From contig NC_081542.1 in assembly GCF_901000735.1 (NCBI RefSeq), positions 34,989,859 through 35,053,858 of the forward strand: a stretch of 64,000 bases of DNA, in the 5' to 3' direction. This DNA comes from Corylus avellana (taxonomy: Eukaryota; Streptophyta; Magnoliopsida; Fagales; Betulaceae). The position numbers were made by a program, and so were the translations under genes. The notes under the pieces are model-generated. The model was not told where the DNA came from. It saw only the letters and a list, made by a program, of their open reading frames with translations, and did not search any database. Below, piece by piece: positions 37,201-48,364 of this stretch. The stretch's first letter is position 1, and every line of letters begins with the position of its first letter.

Positions 37201-40200
37201 GAAAATGGCTCTTAATGGCAAGAGAAGGAGGCATTAGAAGAATCTATAATGAGCATAGTGACTGACATTACTAGGGGAAACAATCAAGTCCTGGAGATTA
37301 CAAACTCAAGTATATGATGTTAGAAAATTGTTCAAGAACTTAGGATGTTAAAACTGGACATCTACATTGGTACGAATGACTTAGTTTGGAACTTAGGTCA
37401 TCTGGTACGTTTGGTATGCTTGTTTCCACTGCCTGTAGGAAGAAATATTGCTGAGGAGCTGGTGACTGTAAAGAAATTGAACTGCCAAAAGATAATATTG
37501 GAAAAAAGGAGTTGACATGGGCCAGCTTGACCTCACACAATGTTTTGTCAAAGAAGATAAGATCATTTTAGAAACTTCAAGACAGGAATTATTAAACGTA
37601 GGCTGTACAATGGGAAGATAAAATTTGTAAAAAGTCCCGAAATATGTGCACAATAAAATGTTGGATACTTTTCCATGTTTCTTTGCTGGCTCAGGTAAGC
37701 ACAAAAGAGGATTCTCTGAATCTTCCAGATTTCCTTCCATACCTTTTAAACAATGTAGCTTTTAACTAAATGTGCAGTTAAGCATGTACCTGTTGCTTTG
37801 GCGGAAATCGTACCCAAATCCAAAAAGCGTTTTTCCTTCTTGAAAACCCCACTTGATCATTTCAACAATCATGTCATGGAAATAATAGACACAATCACGT
37901 CCAATTATCTGCATGAAACAAGCATTAGAGGAAAGTCATCAATAATCCACTTCTTTTAATGATAAACCAAATCCTGATCAGGAACATATGCTGATACTAA
38001 CATTTTTTTTTTTTTTTTTGGATAAGTAAGGTATTTTATAAAAAAGTGTAAAGCGCCCCTAAATACACAAGCAATATACACAAAAGGCTCCAAACGAGCA
38101 AAAAACCCAAGCCCTCGACCCAAAGCCCTCAAACTAGAACCCCAGCAAGCCTTCAAACCCAAAACCCACAATACAACAAAGCTCAAAACCCCCCAAGGCA
38201 CTCAATGCTAAAAAGCATTAGTCTTGCCGTTACCCCACCTAGAGGATGCTCCCTTAGCATCATAGTTGATGGAGCATTCTAAATTCAAAAGCTCCATTCT
38301 ATCCTTTACCTTTTGAGGGCTAACCTCTATGGTGGCATCGATCCCTCACACGGATCCCCCATCAAAGCCCAATCCAAACGGGTGGCGGGGCAAAAGTCGC
38401 CCAAAGGGTAAGGAAAATCTGTCTTCCCCACCCCAGCAATCTCCATCTTACCCACCCTAGAAGTCTCTGTCCTACTCTTCACTATCCACCAACTCCAAAG
38501 AAGGACCGGCCAAACCTGTCACCGCACCAAAAGAGACAGGTGGGGCATTGAACGACAACATTGCCTTAGTGATCAAGTTGTCATCCATTTTCAAAAATTT
38601 GTTATCCCTCATCTTGCGGTTGTAGCGTTGCATGGGTTTAAAGGTCAACAAAAACGGGGGCACCAAATCAAAAGCCCGAAGCCCTTCAGCCACGACACCT
38701 AGCAACTCCACCAACCTAAGAAGTCCTCCTGAAGCCAACCCAGTATCCAAGACAATAGCAAAAACCCTAACCATACGAGCAGAAGGAGGAGAGGCCATAC
38801 TTGAATCTACCTTGCTCGCCCCCAAAGCAACTAGCAGCAAAGGGTTCAAAAAGCCATGCCAAAGAATACTCTTCGCCGGTTTGGGGCTCCTTCCATCACT
38901 GGGCCGAGCCACCACAATAGAAGAGGCCGAAATTTGAGGTTCCGACAATATCTGGACAATCACCAACAACGAGCTTGCACCATTAGCGCCATCAAAACTA
39001 ACTGGACCAAACCCAACAGAGATCCCCGCCAAAATCAACAGAACTAGACCAACCATTTAAGGACTCATCATCAAATCCTTTGTCATAGTCTCCAACGATC
39101 CCAAGGACATCAACCGTCGGTGAAACCTCCAGCATAACATTCGTCAACATCTCTGATGTCTTTGGAATCGAATCGACCCTGGACTTGAGAAAGGGACCAA
39201 ACCGAACAGAGATCCCCGCCAAAATCACCAGAACTAGACCAACCATTTAAGGACCCGTCATCAAATCCTCTGTCATAGTCTCCAACGATTCCAAGGACGT
39301 CAACCGTCAGTGAAACCTCCAGCATAACGTTCGTCAACATCTCCGGTGTCTCTGGAATCGAATCAACCCTAGACTTGAGAAAGGGGCTGGGCTTACAAGC
39401 CCCTTTAGAAAAGGAACCAAACCTTGGACTTGGTCTTACAAAATGGAAAGGGCTTGGGCTTGTGTGCTCGCCTACAAGCCTACAGACCCGTCTTGTGCCC
39501 AACAAGCTAACGACCCAACCCAAACTTCATCGGCCTAGCCAAAAATGAAGCCCACATCCAGTGCAACTCCTCTAGCACCTTCTCGAAATTGCCCTTCCAC
39601 GCCCAAAGGAGAGAAACAAATCCTCCTTTTTACTCTGCACAACCCTACCCCCAAAAGCAGCAGCATCACATGATGAAACATTTGCAACACGACTAGTCCC
39701 ATCCCCATCAATTGCACCACCAAACAAATTTGAACCATCTCGGTTCTTACCCAGTGGATAAACCAAAGTTTGCATAGGATCCTCCTCCGTTGGTGGCTCA
39801 AGGAGCACCCGCAGCCCAAGACCAAAAGTCTTCTCAATCTTCTTCCAATCCAAAAAAATCACTGGAAGGAGGCCCACTCATGACTTCAAAGAAAGCCATA
39901 ATGTTTCTCAGCTCCCCAGAGAATCTACTCCAACCCCACCCTTCACAACTGTCCAGCAACAAAATAAACCCTCTCTAACACCAAATAGCTGGAGCCGCCA
40001 CCTCCAAAAAGCAATCGGCCGGTGATGACATTTGAAGCCTCCCAAGTGGTTCAGAGGAACTCCTCAACTCTAGTACTTTGCAGCACCTCTTCAACCGTCA
40101 CGATCAGTTAAGCGACAAACCGCGGCCCCAAGACGACAATTCCAGCAAAGCCTCTTCTCCTCTCCTCTAGCCGGAGCTCCGGCTTACCTAAATCCGCCGA

Positions 40201-42744
40201 AAATGAGAAAGATTTGGCTTCAACGAAGAAGCGGCTCTCCATACCCAACCTCACCCGGCCACCCCAGAAGGAAAAAACACCATCGCCAAAGAGGAACAGC
40301 ACCCAGACACAAACCCCAGCAGCAAAACCGCCTTCAAGATCTAAATTAGAACTACCCAAAAACGCTCCAACACAACAAAATATCATCCCCCGAGATCAGC
40401 TGATCTACGAGATGGCACAACGTTGTAGAACCCTAGAGTGACACGCCTTCAAGCACCACTGCTAGGGAAGAGAGAGAAAAGAAGAACCAAGTGACAAAGA
40501 TTATTGAATGGTCACACATATTTATCTCAGCTTCAGATAACTGCCGCTGATGCTAACATTATACTTAAGACACAGAGATCAGATCAGAAGCTAAGCTACA
40601 ACTTGCAGGAGCATTTTTTAACCATTTTTATTCGAACCAGAACTTTACTATAGTAATGATACTATTCCTTCAAGGTTTCAAACAAACATCAAGAATGAAG
40701 CACATACATCCAAAAAGAAAAAAAGGTACAAAAACAACAGAAGTAGTAAGCTATTCAACTGCAAAGCCTTTTTCATTGTTAAATATGTAATATGAAAACG
40801 CACCATGTCAGGGTCCAAGACATCAATTGCATACAGTCCAAATCTGTCTTCAGGGACCATAATACTTGACTTTGGATCCAAAGACACAGTTTTACCTGTT
40901 TCACATAATAAACATCATTATTCAACACCAGAAATTGTAAAAGTACAGGATCATTAGAAAAGAAAGCCCAAAAAATATAACCAAGAGCCTAGTAGCCCCT
41001 GACCAGCTCGCCCTTTTTCCTCTCATAATAGTAGGCTCATTTTTATTAAGATTAGAGGAACGCTCTTAAACGCGTTTGATTTTCTCTTCTCTATTAAGCA
41101 TACAAGCAATTGCAGTTATGTAGAGTGTAATCAAAATTTACAATCAGACACTGAACATTTCCATGCAGTTGCATAGAAGCATTTTTAAACTTCCTCACCA
41201 CACTAGACCCTCAACCTAGAGAGCGTCCTAATAAGGATACATGTGCTGCGCTCATGAATAATAAACTACATAAGAGGTAGTATTTACCTGGTTGTTATGA
41301 TGCCAAACTCTCAGTAATTTCTATAACATTCAAGTTAGAACTCATAGGTCTTGTGAATTTACTGCAATGCCTACTTTATATGAGCTGCAGATAGCAATGG
41401 CACAGTCCATATTTAAAAAACAATTACAAAATGAGTACCATTGTCTTGTGGCTTAACACATACATATATTTTGGTCACGGCTTTTTATGTTATCTTTTTA
41501 GTTTGGTCAGAGCTGTGTACCCATACAATGAATAGACGTACACATTGAGGTAAGCAACAGTTCAACCTGGTTTGAGCCAGTTTTCCAAATTTATTAACTA
41601 GCACATAAATTCACAAATTGGACCAAATCCGTTTTTAGACAAAAGAAATTTTACACCAAAACATCCATAACCTTGAACCCTGGGTTTGTAGCTATATAAT
41701 TGTAACACAATTGTGTGAATAGTATAACCACCAAGAGACCTAGAATAATTTTGATTTTGACGAAGGATATAAAGAGGTAAGATTCGGGTCCATGTCCAGC
41801 ATATTGAAAAAGATTTAAGAAATGGAAAAATCAAGGCGAGAGAGAGAGATTGGAGAGAACTTTCTTTTGGGGAGAGAAAAAGCAACGAACTTAAAAGAAA
41901 AAATGAAATGGACAATCCAAATGGTTGCCAAGCCGATGAGGGAAAAGAGAAAGCACAAGTTTGAAATGGTACATGTTTCCATCTTGAGGACTTCTCTTTT
42001 TTGTGGTTTTGCACATTAGGTACCGGCAAAACTGAAACCTCTACTCAGTGAACCTAAACTAAAGCCCTTTTATTTAACCGAGTTGAGTTCCATTTTTTTG
42101 TGAAATCTAAAGTCCAAGATCTAAATCACAAGCATCCTTTTTTGCTTCTTACATAACGCTAAGAGAAAACACAAGATTGAACTTCATTTTCATTTTTCTA
42201 CGGATTTTTTAAGCAAAAACACAATGATTACCAATATCATAAACAGCAAAGCAACTTCAATTTCAAGCAACAATTATGATCATATTTTCGAATTTCTAGC
42301 TATTTAAAGTAAAAAATAACATCAGCTATTATATCAGCGGAAGGATCAAAACTTGAAAACTCCAACAAAAATCCAGACCCAAACCCCCAAAAACTGAAGA
42401 AACTTACCTCCACTTTCTCAGCAACCAAACACGGCTCTAACAAGTTAAAATCTCAACGAAACAAAATACAATAAAATAAATGAAAAGAGGGAAAAATCAC
42501 CGGTAGAGGGATCGAAGCGAGACCAAAGCTTGGTCCGGCACTTGTAGTCCGCCCCGAAAATCCGAATCCAAACGCGCTCCTCCTTACCATTATCGTCACT
42601 CACAGCCTTAAGAATCGAACCGGCGACGCCCGGAACCAACAAAACCGGGTCGAGATTGGGGTTCACGTGCGGCTGGGGCTTCTTCCTCAAAAGCTTGAGC
42701 CAGAGCTCCACCGATTGCACGATTTCCTCCAACAGCACGGCCAT
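28286..42744 (-). CDS. LCAT4: LCAT-like 4 phospholipase A (complete gene, 11 exons)
   Basis: Exons in transcript order are 42744-42501, 40895-40804, 37908-37790, 33396-33261, 33098-33047, 32320-32220, 30493-30311, 29571-29414, 29239-29185, 28970-28917 and 28693-28286. All junctions are GT-AG with matching phases, giving 533 aa, close to the usual length of plant LCAT4 (about 535 aa). The start is the ATG at 42744, opening [19 protein letters not shown]. Residues 30-45 hold [13 protein letters not shown]. The nucleophile elbow SHSMGG places the catalytic Ser at about residue 182 (exon 4). The acid is in VDGDGTVP (about 386-393, exon 10) and the His in GEHRGIL (about 414, exon 11). There is no signal peptide. 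Plant LCAT4 is a cytosolic, Ca-independent phospholipase A rather than a sterol acyltransferase. The introns hold a SINE and several LINEs. The last exon ends in SVSVDA and TAA. Confidence 0.93.
31135..31930 (-). mobile_element. 5'-truncated LINE in LCAT4 intron
   Basis: The left edge has the antisense LINE tail ('aaatttattaaaaagtgcaa', 'ggcacaacttaagtacacaa'). On the minus strand 31673-31458 encodes the zinc-binding end of LINE reverse transcriptase ([20 protein letters not shown]). It lies in the same orientation as the LCAT4 transcript, between exons 6 and 7. No clean target duplication was found. Confidence 0.8.
34200..35092 (+). mobile_element. 5'-truncated LINE in LCAT4 intron, opposite to the gene
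   Basis: The plus strand carries broken LINE ORF2 pieces: a [13 protein letters not shown] stretch near 34636, and a stretch near 34820-34880 encoding [14 protein letters not shown], the conserved end of plant LINE ORF2. The tail near 35000-35060 and an A-rich end (about 35072-35092) close the element. Confidence 0.75.
35211..35330 (-). mobile_element. LINE 3'-tail fragment
   Basis: A poly(T) run at 35211-35229 is followed by the antisense LINE tail ('gcgcccctaagcatacagga'). Only the tail is present; the right boundary is approximate. Confidence 0.65.
35496..35748 (-). mobile_element. Complete tRNA-derived SINE with 17-bp target duplication
   Basis: Read on the minus strand, the 253-bp element starts with a tRNA-like head containing A-box TGGTCCAAGTGG and B-box GGTTCAACACC, continues into a unique body, and ends 'ggttccccgacatt' plus an A run (the T run at 35498-35513). 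GGGTTTCTACATATCAT flanks it at 35479-35495 and 35749-35765. It lies in the intron between LCAT4 exons 3 and 4, in the gene's orientation. A truncated sister copy is at 4433-4562. Confidence 0.93.
35766..37789 (-). other. LCAT4 intron sequence without recognisable elements
   Basis: About 2 kb of intron between the SINE and exon 3. I see no exon, no long open frame with family features and no element ends here. Confidence 0.6.
38005..40545 (-). mobile_element. 2.5-kb LINE-like retroelement in LCAT4 intron
   Basis: The left edge is a poly(T) followed by the antisense LINE tail ('ggataagtaaggtattttat', 'aagcgcccctaaatacacaa'). GCTGAT(A/G)CTAACATT occurs at 37990-38004 and 40546-40560, a 15-bp target duplication with one mismatch, so the whole 2541 bp went in as one unit. 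The interior is GC-richer and holds several minus-strand open pieces (39056-38472, 39523-39110, 39837-39535, 40386-40108) that look like 5' UTR/ORF1 material. I see no reverse-transcriptase core, so the copy is internally deleted or a non-autonomous LINE relative. Confidence 0.8.
39004..39382 (-). repeat. Two-copy 190-bp tandem repeat inside the LINE-like element
   Basis: The unit starting 'ggaccaaacccaacagagat' at about 39004 recurs at about 39194, with 'ggactcatca' at 39061 and 'ggacccgtca' at 39251, giving a period of 190 bp. Because 190 is not a multiple of 3, the encoded stretch ([20 protein letters not shown]) changes frame from one copy to the next. Confidence 0.85.
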
Positions 42745-42900
42745 TCCAAACCAAAGCCCTCGATCAATCGAACCAATGTGTGGGTTTGTGAATCAGATTG
42801 TTCAGAGGCTTCGTAAATCCGATTATGAGGAACTGGAGGAGGAAAGAAACAAAACGCAATGTCGAAGACGATAGGGGTTTGTCTCTCTACGGTGATGTGA
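42745..42900 (-). promoter_or_regulatory. LCAT4 5' untranslated and proximal promoter region
   Basis: The 150 bp upstream of the ATG at 42744 is unlike the AT-rich spacer beyond it and is followed on the left by the conserved N-terminus. No clear TATA box can be fixed, so the transcription start is not placed. Confidence 0.4.
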
Positions 42901-44390
42901 TGTAATAAATGTGTCTGTTTTAACTTTTAAAGTCCAAATTTGTTTTTTTTTTTTTTTTTTTTTTATTTATCTAAATTCAAATTTTAATTATCTTAAGAGC
43001 TTGTTTAGGTGTGGTCTAAAAGTACGTTTAACATTTTTTAAAAATACATGTTTGAAGTGTACTTTGGTCTATGATTAGTACACGTTTGGTAAAAAAAATT
43101 AAAATCACTTTTAATGGTCTAAAAAGTTAAAAATAGTTAAAACACACTTTTGACAAAAACTTAAAAATTAAAAAATTTAAAAAAAAAAGTTTTTTTTTTT
43201 TTTTTTATACTTAAAAGCTCTATTTCTCAAACACAATTAGAGCATGTTTGGGTAGTAGAGCAAGTAAAAAAAAATTACTTTTTGGCAAAATCTTTATTTT
43301 TTTTTTTTTTTATTTTTTGTCAAAAGTGCATTTTAGTAATTTTTAAAATAAAAAATCAAATAAGTTTAAAATTTTTTACCACCCATACCAATTTTTTAGT
43401 TTTGCACAACATTTTAGATACTAGGGCAAATTCAAACAGGCTCTTAATAGAATCCATATGGTGGTGACTATTTAGAAATGTAAATTGCCTCGTGGAGAGG
43501 TGGAAACTCACTTTCTTTTTTTTTATCTACTATGAAAAACTTTTTTTTAAAATAAATATAAAAGTAGTCATACTTTTTTATTAATATGACGTTTTTTAGG
43601 CTTTTCCAATTCTCAATTTTTTTGGGTTTGTCTGTGATTAATTGTCTTTAACGGGTAGTTCAATAAATTGAGTTCTACGTTTCATGAAGTGAAGATTATT
43701 AGTTCAAATTTTTCTCCTCATTTTCCTCCCCTTATGCATACACATAAAAAATTAAAAATAAAAATTGTGTATTAAAAAAAAAAAAAGACTATTTTACTCC
43801 ATAAAAAGATATGAACAGGTTTTATTTGTTTATAAATGAAAATTTTAAGAAGAAAAAAAAAAAACAAATCAAACAGTATATTTAGTTTATATTTTGAAAA
43901 ATGAAAGAAAAACTATTGTCTATATTATAATTTTTCTTTCTTGTCATTTTGTGTTTAATTTTTAAATATTTTTTGTTTCAAATAGCCTTATATTCCTTTT
44001 TAAAAAAAAAAACATAAAAATATTTTTGGACACATAAATAATTCCTGCGAAATGTCTATGAACAAATCAAATATAAGAGTTTTGAGAAGTAATTTAAATT
44101 TTGAGTTTTAAATTTTGGATATATTAAATTTAATATACATAGTGAGTGGATATATTAATTTTTTTTTTTTTTTTTTTTGTATTTAATTGTACAATAATGT
44201 AAAGGACTAGCCGTGTAGAAGAGATGGAGAAGTATTATGTAGGCAAAGTTATTGATTCCGTGCTACGCCATGCGATACATTTTTCGTCATTTAACGGATA
44301 AGATGACGTCAAGATTTGAGTATGGCTTGTTTATACTCCGTCAATCCTTTCCGGATTATGCCGTCTGCGAATACTCCTTCTATCCTTTTC
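42900..44390. other. AT-rich intergenic spacer
   Basis: Apart from one MITE (43240-43443) this stretch holds only long A and T runs and no gene. Confidence 0.6.
43240..43443. mobile_element. Short Harbinger-like MITE
   Basis: The ends GAGCATGTTTGGGTAGTAGA and (inverse) GAGCCTGTTTGAATTTGCCC form short inverted repeats, with TTA on both sides (43237-43239 and 43444-43446). It is 204 bp and non-coding. Confidence 0.6.
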
Positions 44391-44397
44391 CCCGTCA

Positions 44398-44398
44398 A

Positions 44399-44434
<36 letters not shown>
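44398..44434. repeat. (AT)n microsatellite
   Basis: About 17 TA units in a row, at the left edge of the GC-richer block that follows. Confidence 0.9.
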
Positions 44435-44435
<1 letters not shown>

Positions 44436-44449
44436 TAAGAAAATTAGGA

Positions 44450-45585
44450 AAGAGGTACAAGTAATCAAAAGACCGAAAAAAGGGTAGCTAGTGATCAAAA
44501 GATTGAAAAAGGGTGGGCTACCCTACAATAGACCCAAACTCGAAAAATAACAGCGCTAGTAAACATAATAAAGTAGGAAATTGGCTAAATAAATAGCCTG
44601 ATCCTCTCAAAGGGGCCACATAAAGTAGTTTTAAAGGCAAAAAGAGCACAAGAAGGATCACAAACCTCAAGAGATTTATAAACTCTAATAACAAGTGTAA
44701 GAACCTCAAAAGGTCCAAACTTAATTATACCCCCAGCAAGGAACAATATCAACCTCCCAAAGGAAGTTGATACAGGAGCAGCACTCGTAAGATCCGGACC
44801 TGAAGGCGAAGAAATGGGAGTACTGACTCCGGTAGCACTAGTCTCCACAACATAAATTAGCCCTAAGTATAAAGAGAGACTAAAACCCACAAAACCCAAG
44901 CAAAACAACAAAAAATACAAGGAAACAAATGGAACAACAGAACATACCAAGAAACAGATGGAACAACAACAGAAAAATAAACACAAGCGAAAAAACATCA
45001 GAAAACCCCAACAAACAGCAGAGATGGCAATGATGAAGGCGGGGGAGCGGCCATGAGGAACCATTGACTAGGGCGTGGGGATCACGCGTTGATGCATGCT
45101 GGGCGAATGACTAATCGGGAAGTGGCGGTGGAGAGCTGGGCAGCCGCAGATGATGGTGGACTGGCACATGTAGACTTGGGTTAGCCTAAGGAAAGTAGAT
45201 CGGGTTTTAAAGAAAAGCCACCTAAGAACCAAACTCAATCTGGCCGGCACGGTGGAAAACGACGAGTAGCGGTGTAGGAGAGCGGCGGGGATTCGAACGA
45301 CCATGGAGGATGGCACCCCAAGGCAGCGGAGCAGTGGTCGGAAGGTGGAGCACAAAATCTGTGTTGAAGGGTGACAAAAGGACCAGAGGAACACGCAGAA
45401 AAACACTTGCTGGAGAAGAAGAGGAAAAGGACAAGGAAAAGGGGAGGAGGAAAGGCTTCCCCCTTCCTTGACAACCACACTGACGGTGGTAGAAGGCCTC
45501 ACAAGGAGGTGGATTTTCTCTACTTAGAGAGAAGGAAGAGCTTCTCTCACTAAAATTAGAGAAGCTGGATGGCTTGATAAGTTTG
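44450..45585 (-). mobile_element. GC-richer open-frame block, possible retroelement 5' part
   Basis: Minus-strand open pieces at 45064-44585 (159 aa) and 45502-45068 (144 aa) are rich in Phe, Leu, Ser and Cys and match no family I know. A short motif (RLILFLAGGIIKFGPF) resembles one in the LINE-like element at 38005-40545 ([16 protein letters not shown]), which suggests a related element cut on the right by the LTR element at 45590. The call is weak. Confidence 0.35.
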
Positions 45586-45589
45586 TTCC

Positions 45590-46486
45590 TGTTAGTTCTT
45601 GTGTTGGCTTAATTCAATTCCAAAATGCAGAGGCTACTGTCCACGGGCTCAAACACTGTTATAGAATGCTTAGAATCAAATCTACACCGTTCATAATGTA
45701 GATTCATGTGTCATGAACATCCCTGCAAAGTTTCAACTTAATCGAATCACAAACATTCATTGATCGAAGCTATTGATCAAGGACAAACATAATTTCCAAA
45801 TTGCTGATGATTGCTGATTTTCACCCTTTGCATGCCCTGTTCGGGCAGGCCCTCACCCTGGCCGGACAGTAGTTCTAAAAACTCTGTTTTTGCTCCGCAA
45901 GGCCCAGTCCGGACAGCCCATTAACCTGTCTGGATACCTTGTAAGTTTTACGCCCCAAAACATGATTTTAAGTGTGTCAGGTCTAGGGTTTTGTCGATAG
46001 TATATATACATCTTTATAGAGAGAAAGAGAGAAAGATGTACGAAATTCTACCCTAGGTTTTGTGAGAGACTGTGCTTAGAGAGAAAATCTGTGTGAGCCT
46101 GATTATTCCTCTTAGATGATTATTGTTAGTTTCATTGAACTTTATTGAGAAGTCTATCGGAAGGATCCGGTAAAGGAGAATCATGTTGAAGAAGATTGTG
46201 AGCGATGAGATGAATTTCACGCTTATCGATCTTACAGAGTCAAGGGCTTGCATCGGGTTGTAAGTGTTCCTAGTATCTGTAATCTCTGGATAATCTTTTG
46301 ATAGTGATTTCGTAGGTTTGGCTGCCCCTGAGAGGTTTTACTTTTAGATTGTTTTCTAAAATGTTTCCTCTTTGACACCAAAATCCTTGTGTGTGATTTT
46401 TCATATTCTGGTGATTGTATGCTTATATTTAAATATCTATTAATTCCACATAAACTGTGATATTTTTCATGTTAAGCGTTTTTCAA
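45590..46486 (+). repeat. 5' LTR of the Copia-type element
   Basis: The 897-bp LTR starts TGTTAGTTCTTG and ends GCGTTTTTCA. Its first 380 bp match the 3' LTR with roughly one difference in ten bases by eye. A short inverted motif (CTGTTCGGGCAG, GGCCGGACAG) lies near 45838-45870, and a TATA-like 'gtatatatac' is near 46000. Confidence 0.9.
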
Positions 46487-46489
46487 TTT

Positions 46490-46502
46490 GGTATCAGAGT
46501 AG
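46490..46502 (+). promoter_or_regulatory. Primer binding site (initiator Met tRNA type)
   Basis: TGGTATCAGAGTA lies three bases after the 5' LTR end. It matches the usual plant Copia primer site TGGTATCAGAGC except near the end. Confidence 0.9.
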
Positions 46503-46547
46503 GTTCACTCCGTGAAGGATTAAATTCCTGAGTGTGATCTTTATTTA

Positions 46548-48364
46548 TTGTTTAAGATGTCTCAAACCCTTAACACTATGCCTAATTTTAATGGATTAAA
46601 TTATGGCTATTGGAAGTCTCGTATGAGATTTTTCTTAAAATCTATAGACGTTTGGCATGTCATTGAATCTAGATTTAAAGCTCCAGATAAGCCGACAGCC
46701 GAATGGTCTAATGTTGAAAAACAAACTTGTATGACGAATGACAAAGCTATGGATGCTCTATGCTTGGCAATTTCACAAACTGAGTTCTCTAGAATTTCAA
46801 ATTGTGATAGTGCCAAGGATGCATGGGAGATCCTAGAAACTACGTATGAAGGAACTAATCTTGTTAAAGCTTCATAACTTCAAATGTTAGTTTCTCAATT
46901 TGAGGATATTAAAATGTTAAAGGATGAGACATTCAATGAATTTTTTGGTAAACTTACTGAAATTAGAAATTCCATGATAAATCTAGGAAAGAAAGTTTCT
47001 GACACTAAGCTTATTAGAAAAGTTATGAGATCACTCCCTGAAAGATTCAGAATGAAGGTAACTGCCATTGAGGCATGCACTGATCTTAATACCATGAGAA
47101 TAGAAGAGTTAGTTGGTGCCATCCAGACTTATGAGTTTTCCTTACCTCAACCTAGGAAAAATAAGGATCTTGCCCTTAGAACTCTTAGGAAGAACTCTGA
47201 TGAGTTATCTGATGAGGAATCACCAGATGATGAGGAACCACCAGATGATGAGGAACTTGCCTTGAACTTGCCTTGATAGCTAGAGGGTATTTTAGGAACG
47301 AACATAGAATTTTCAAGAGATTTGGAAAACTAAAAGAGAGCACTCAGGATAGAAATGAAAGAGACCCAAGTGGTCCAAAATGTTATGAGTGTTCTGGCTA
47401 TGGTCATGTCCGCAATGATTGTGCTAATCTCAAGGGTAATAAGCCAAAATAACAAAAAGCTTTCAATATTACCTTGAGTGACACTAATGAGGAAGTCCTA
47501 GATGAATCTCCTAATTATGTAGCCTTTGTTGCATCCTATGAATGTAATGATTTTAAACAATCAGATGGTCAGTCTGTGTCTGATAATGAATCAAATAGGG
47601 TTAGTGATCTTCAAAACCATTTTGACAATTTAATGAAAAAAAATTTTGTACTTAGAAATACTAATTTGAAAATTGTCAAGGATGTTAAGAATCTTGAACT
47701 TGAAAGGGATAATTTGTTGAAATCTTTGAGTGATTCACATGTTGTTTGCAATACCCTTAAATCTGAAAACCATGTGTTAATTGATAAGAATAAATCCCTT
47801 CAAAATGATCTAATTGAAACTAGATCTCACTCGAGCACATTCTCTAGTGAAAAGCTTAATAAAATGTTGCATGTTCAGAAGCATTCTAGTGACAGATCTG
47901 GTTTGGGATTTGATAAAACTGCTCATATGTCTTCTAATCTTACTTCTACTCCAAAGACTATGTTTGTTAAACCTGTGATAGTAGAAGAAGTTTCTGTTAA
48001 TGGACATCAAGCAGTTGCTCAGACTCTACAAGGTAAGAAAGGTAAGAAAAGTTTGGTTGAGCCTCATGCATCTTACTTTAAGCCTAAAGTCATGTATCCT
48101 CCTAGGAAATTATGTTCTCAAAGGTTTGTCCCTACACCTTATCATTGTGGAAAAGTTGGTCACATTCGACCCAACTGTTTTAAATTGAAACCTCAAGTGC
48201 ATAAGAACAAAAATTCTGTTTCTAGAAAAGATTGTGAGGGTTTGGTCATGATGATGAAAGGAGTGCTATCTAGGTTAGATGACTTCGAAAAATGCCATAA
48301 ACCTAGGAAGGATGAAACCATTCACCCCTTGAGGGGGAGTGGTAGTGAACTTACCTTATGTTAG
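46548..48364 (+). pseudogene. Broken gag of the Copia-type element
   Basis: The first part (46548-46877) reads MFKMSQTLNTMPNFNGLNYG and W..MRFFLKSIDVWHVIE, a UBN2/retrotran_gag start. A TAA at 46875 interrupts it, and the same frame resumes at 46884-47276. The frame then shifts, and a CCHC knuckle (CYECSGYGHVRNDC) lies at about 47381-47422, followed by another stop. A third open piece (47474-48364) is coiled-coil-like and carries a second knuckle that has lost its first Cys (YHCGKVGHIRPNC). At least two stops and one frameshift mean this copy cannot make Gag. Confidence 0.88.

Noticed and set aside
38472..39056. 194-residue minus-strand open frame as a host gene
   Set aside because: It lies inside a block bracketed by one target duplication and ending in a LINE tail. 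No host family is recognisable, and neighbouring frames are open because of local GC richness.
42656..42874. Plus-strand open frame overlapping the LCAT4 start
   Set aside because: It is antisense to LCAT4 exon 1 and has no family features.
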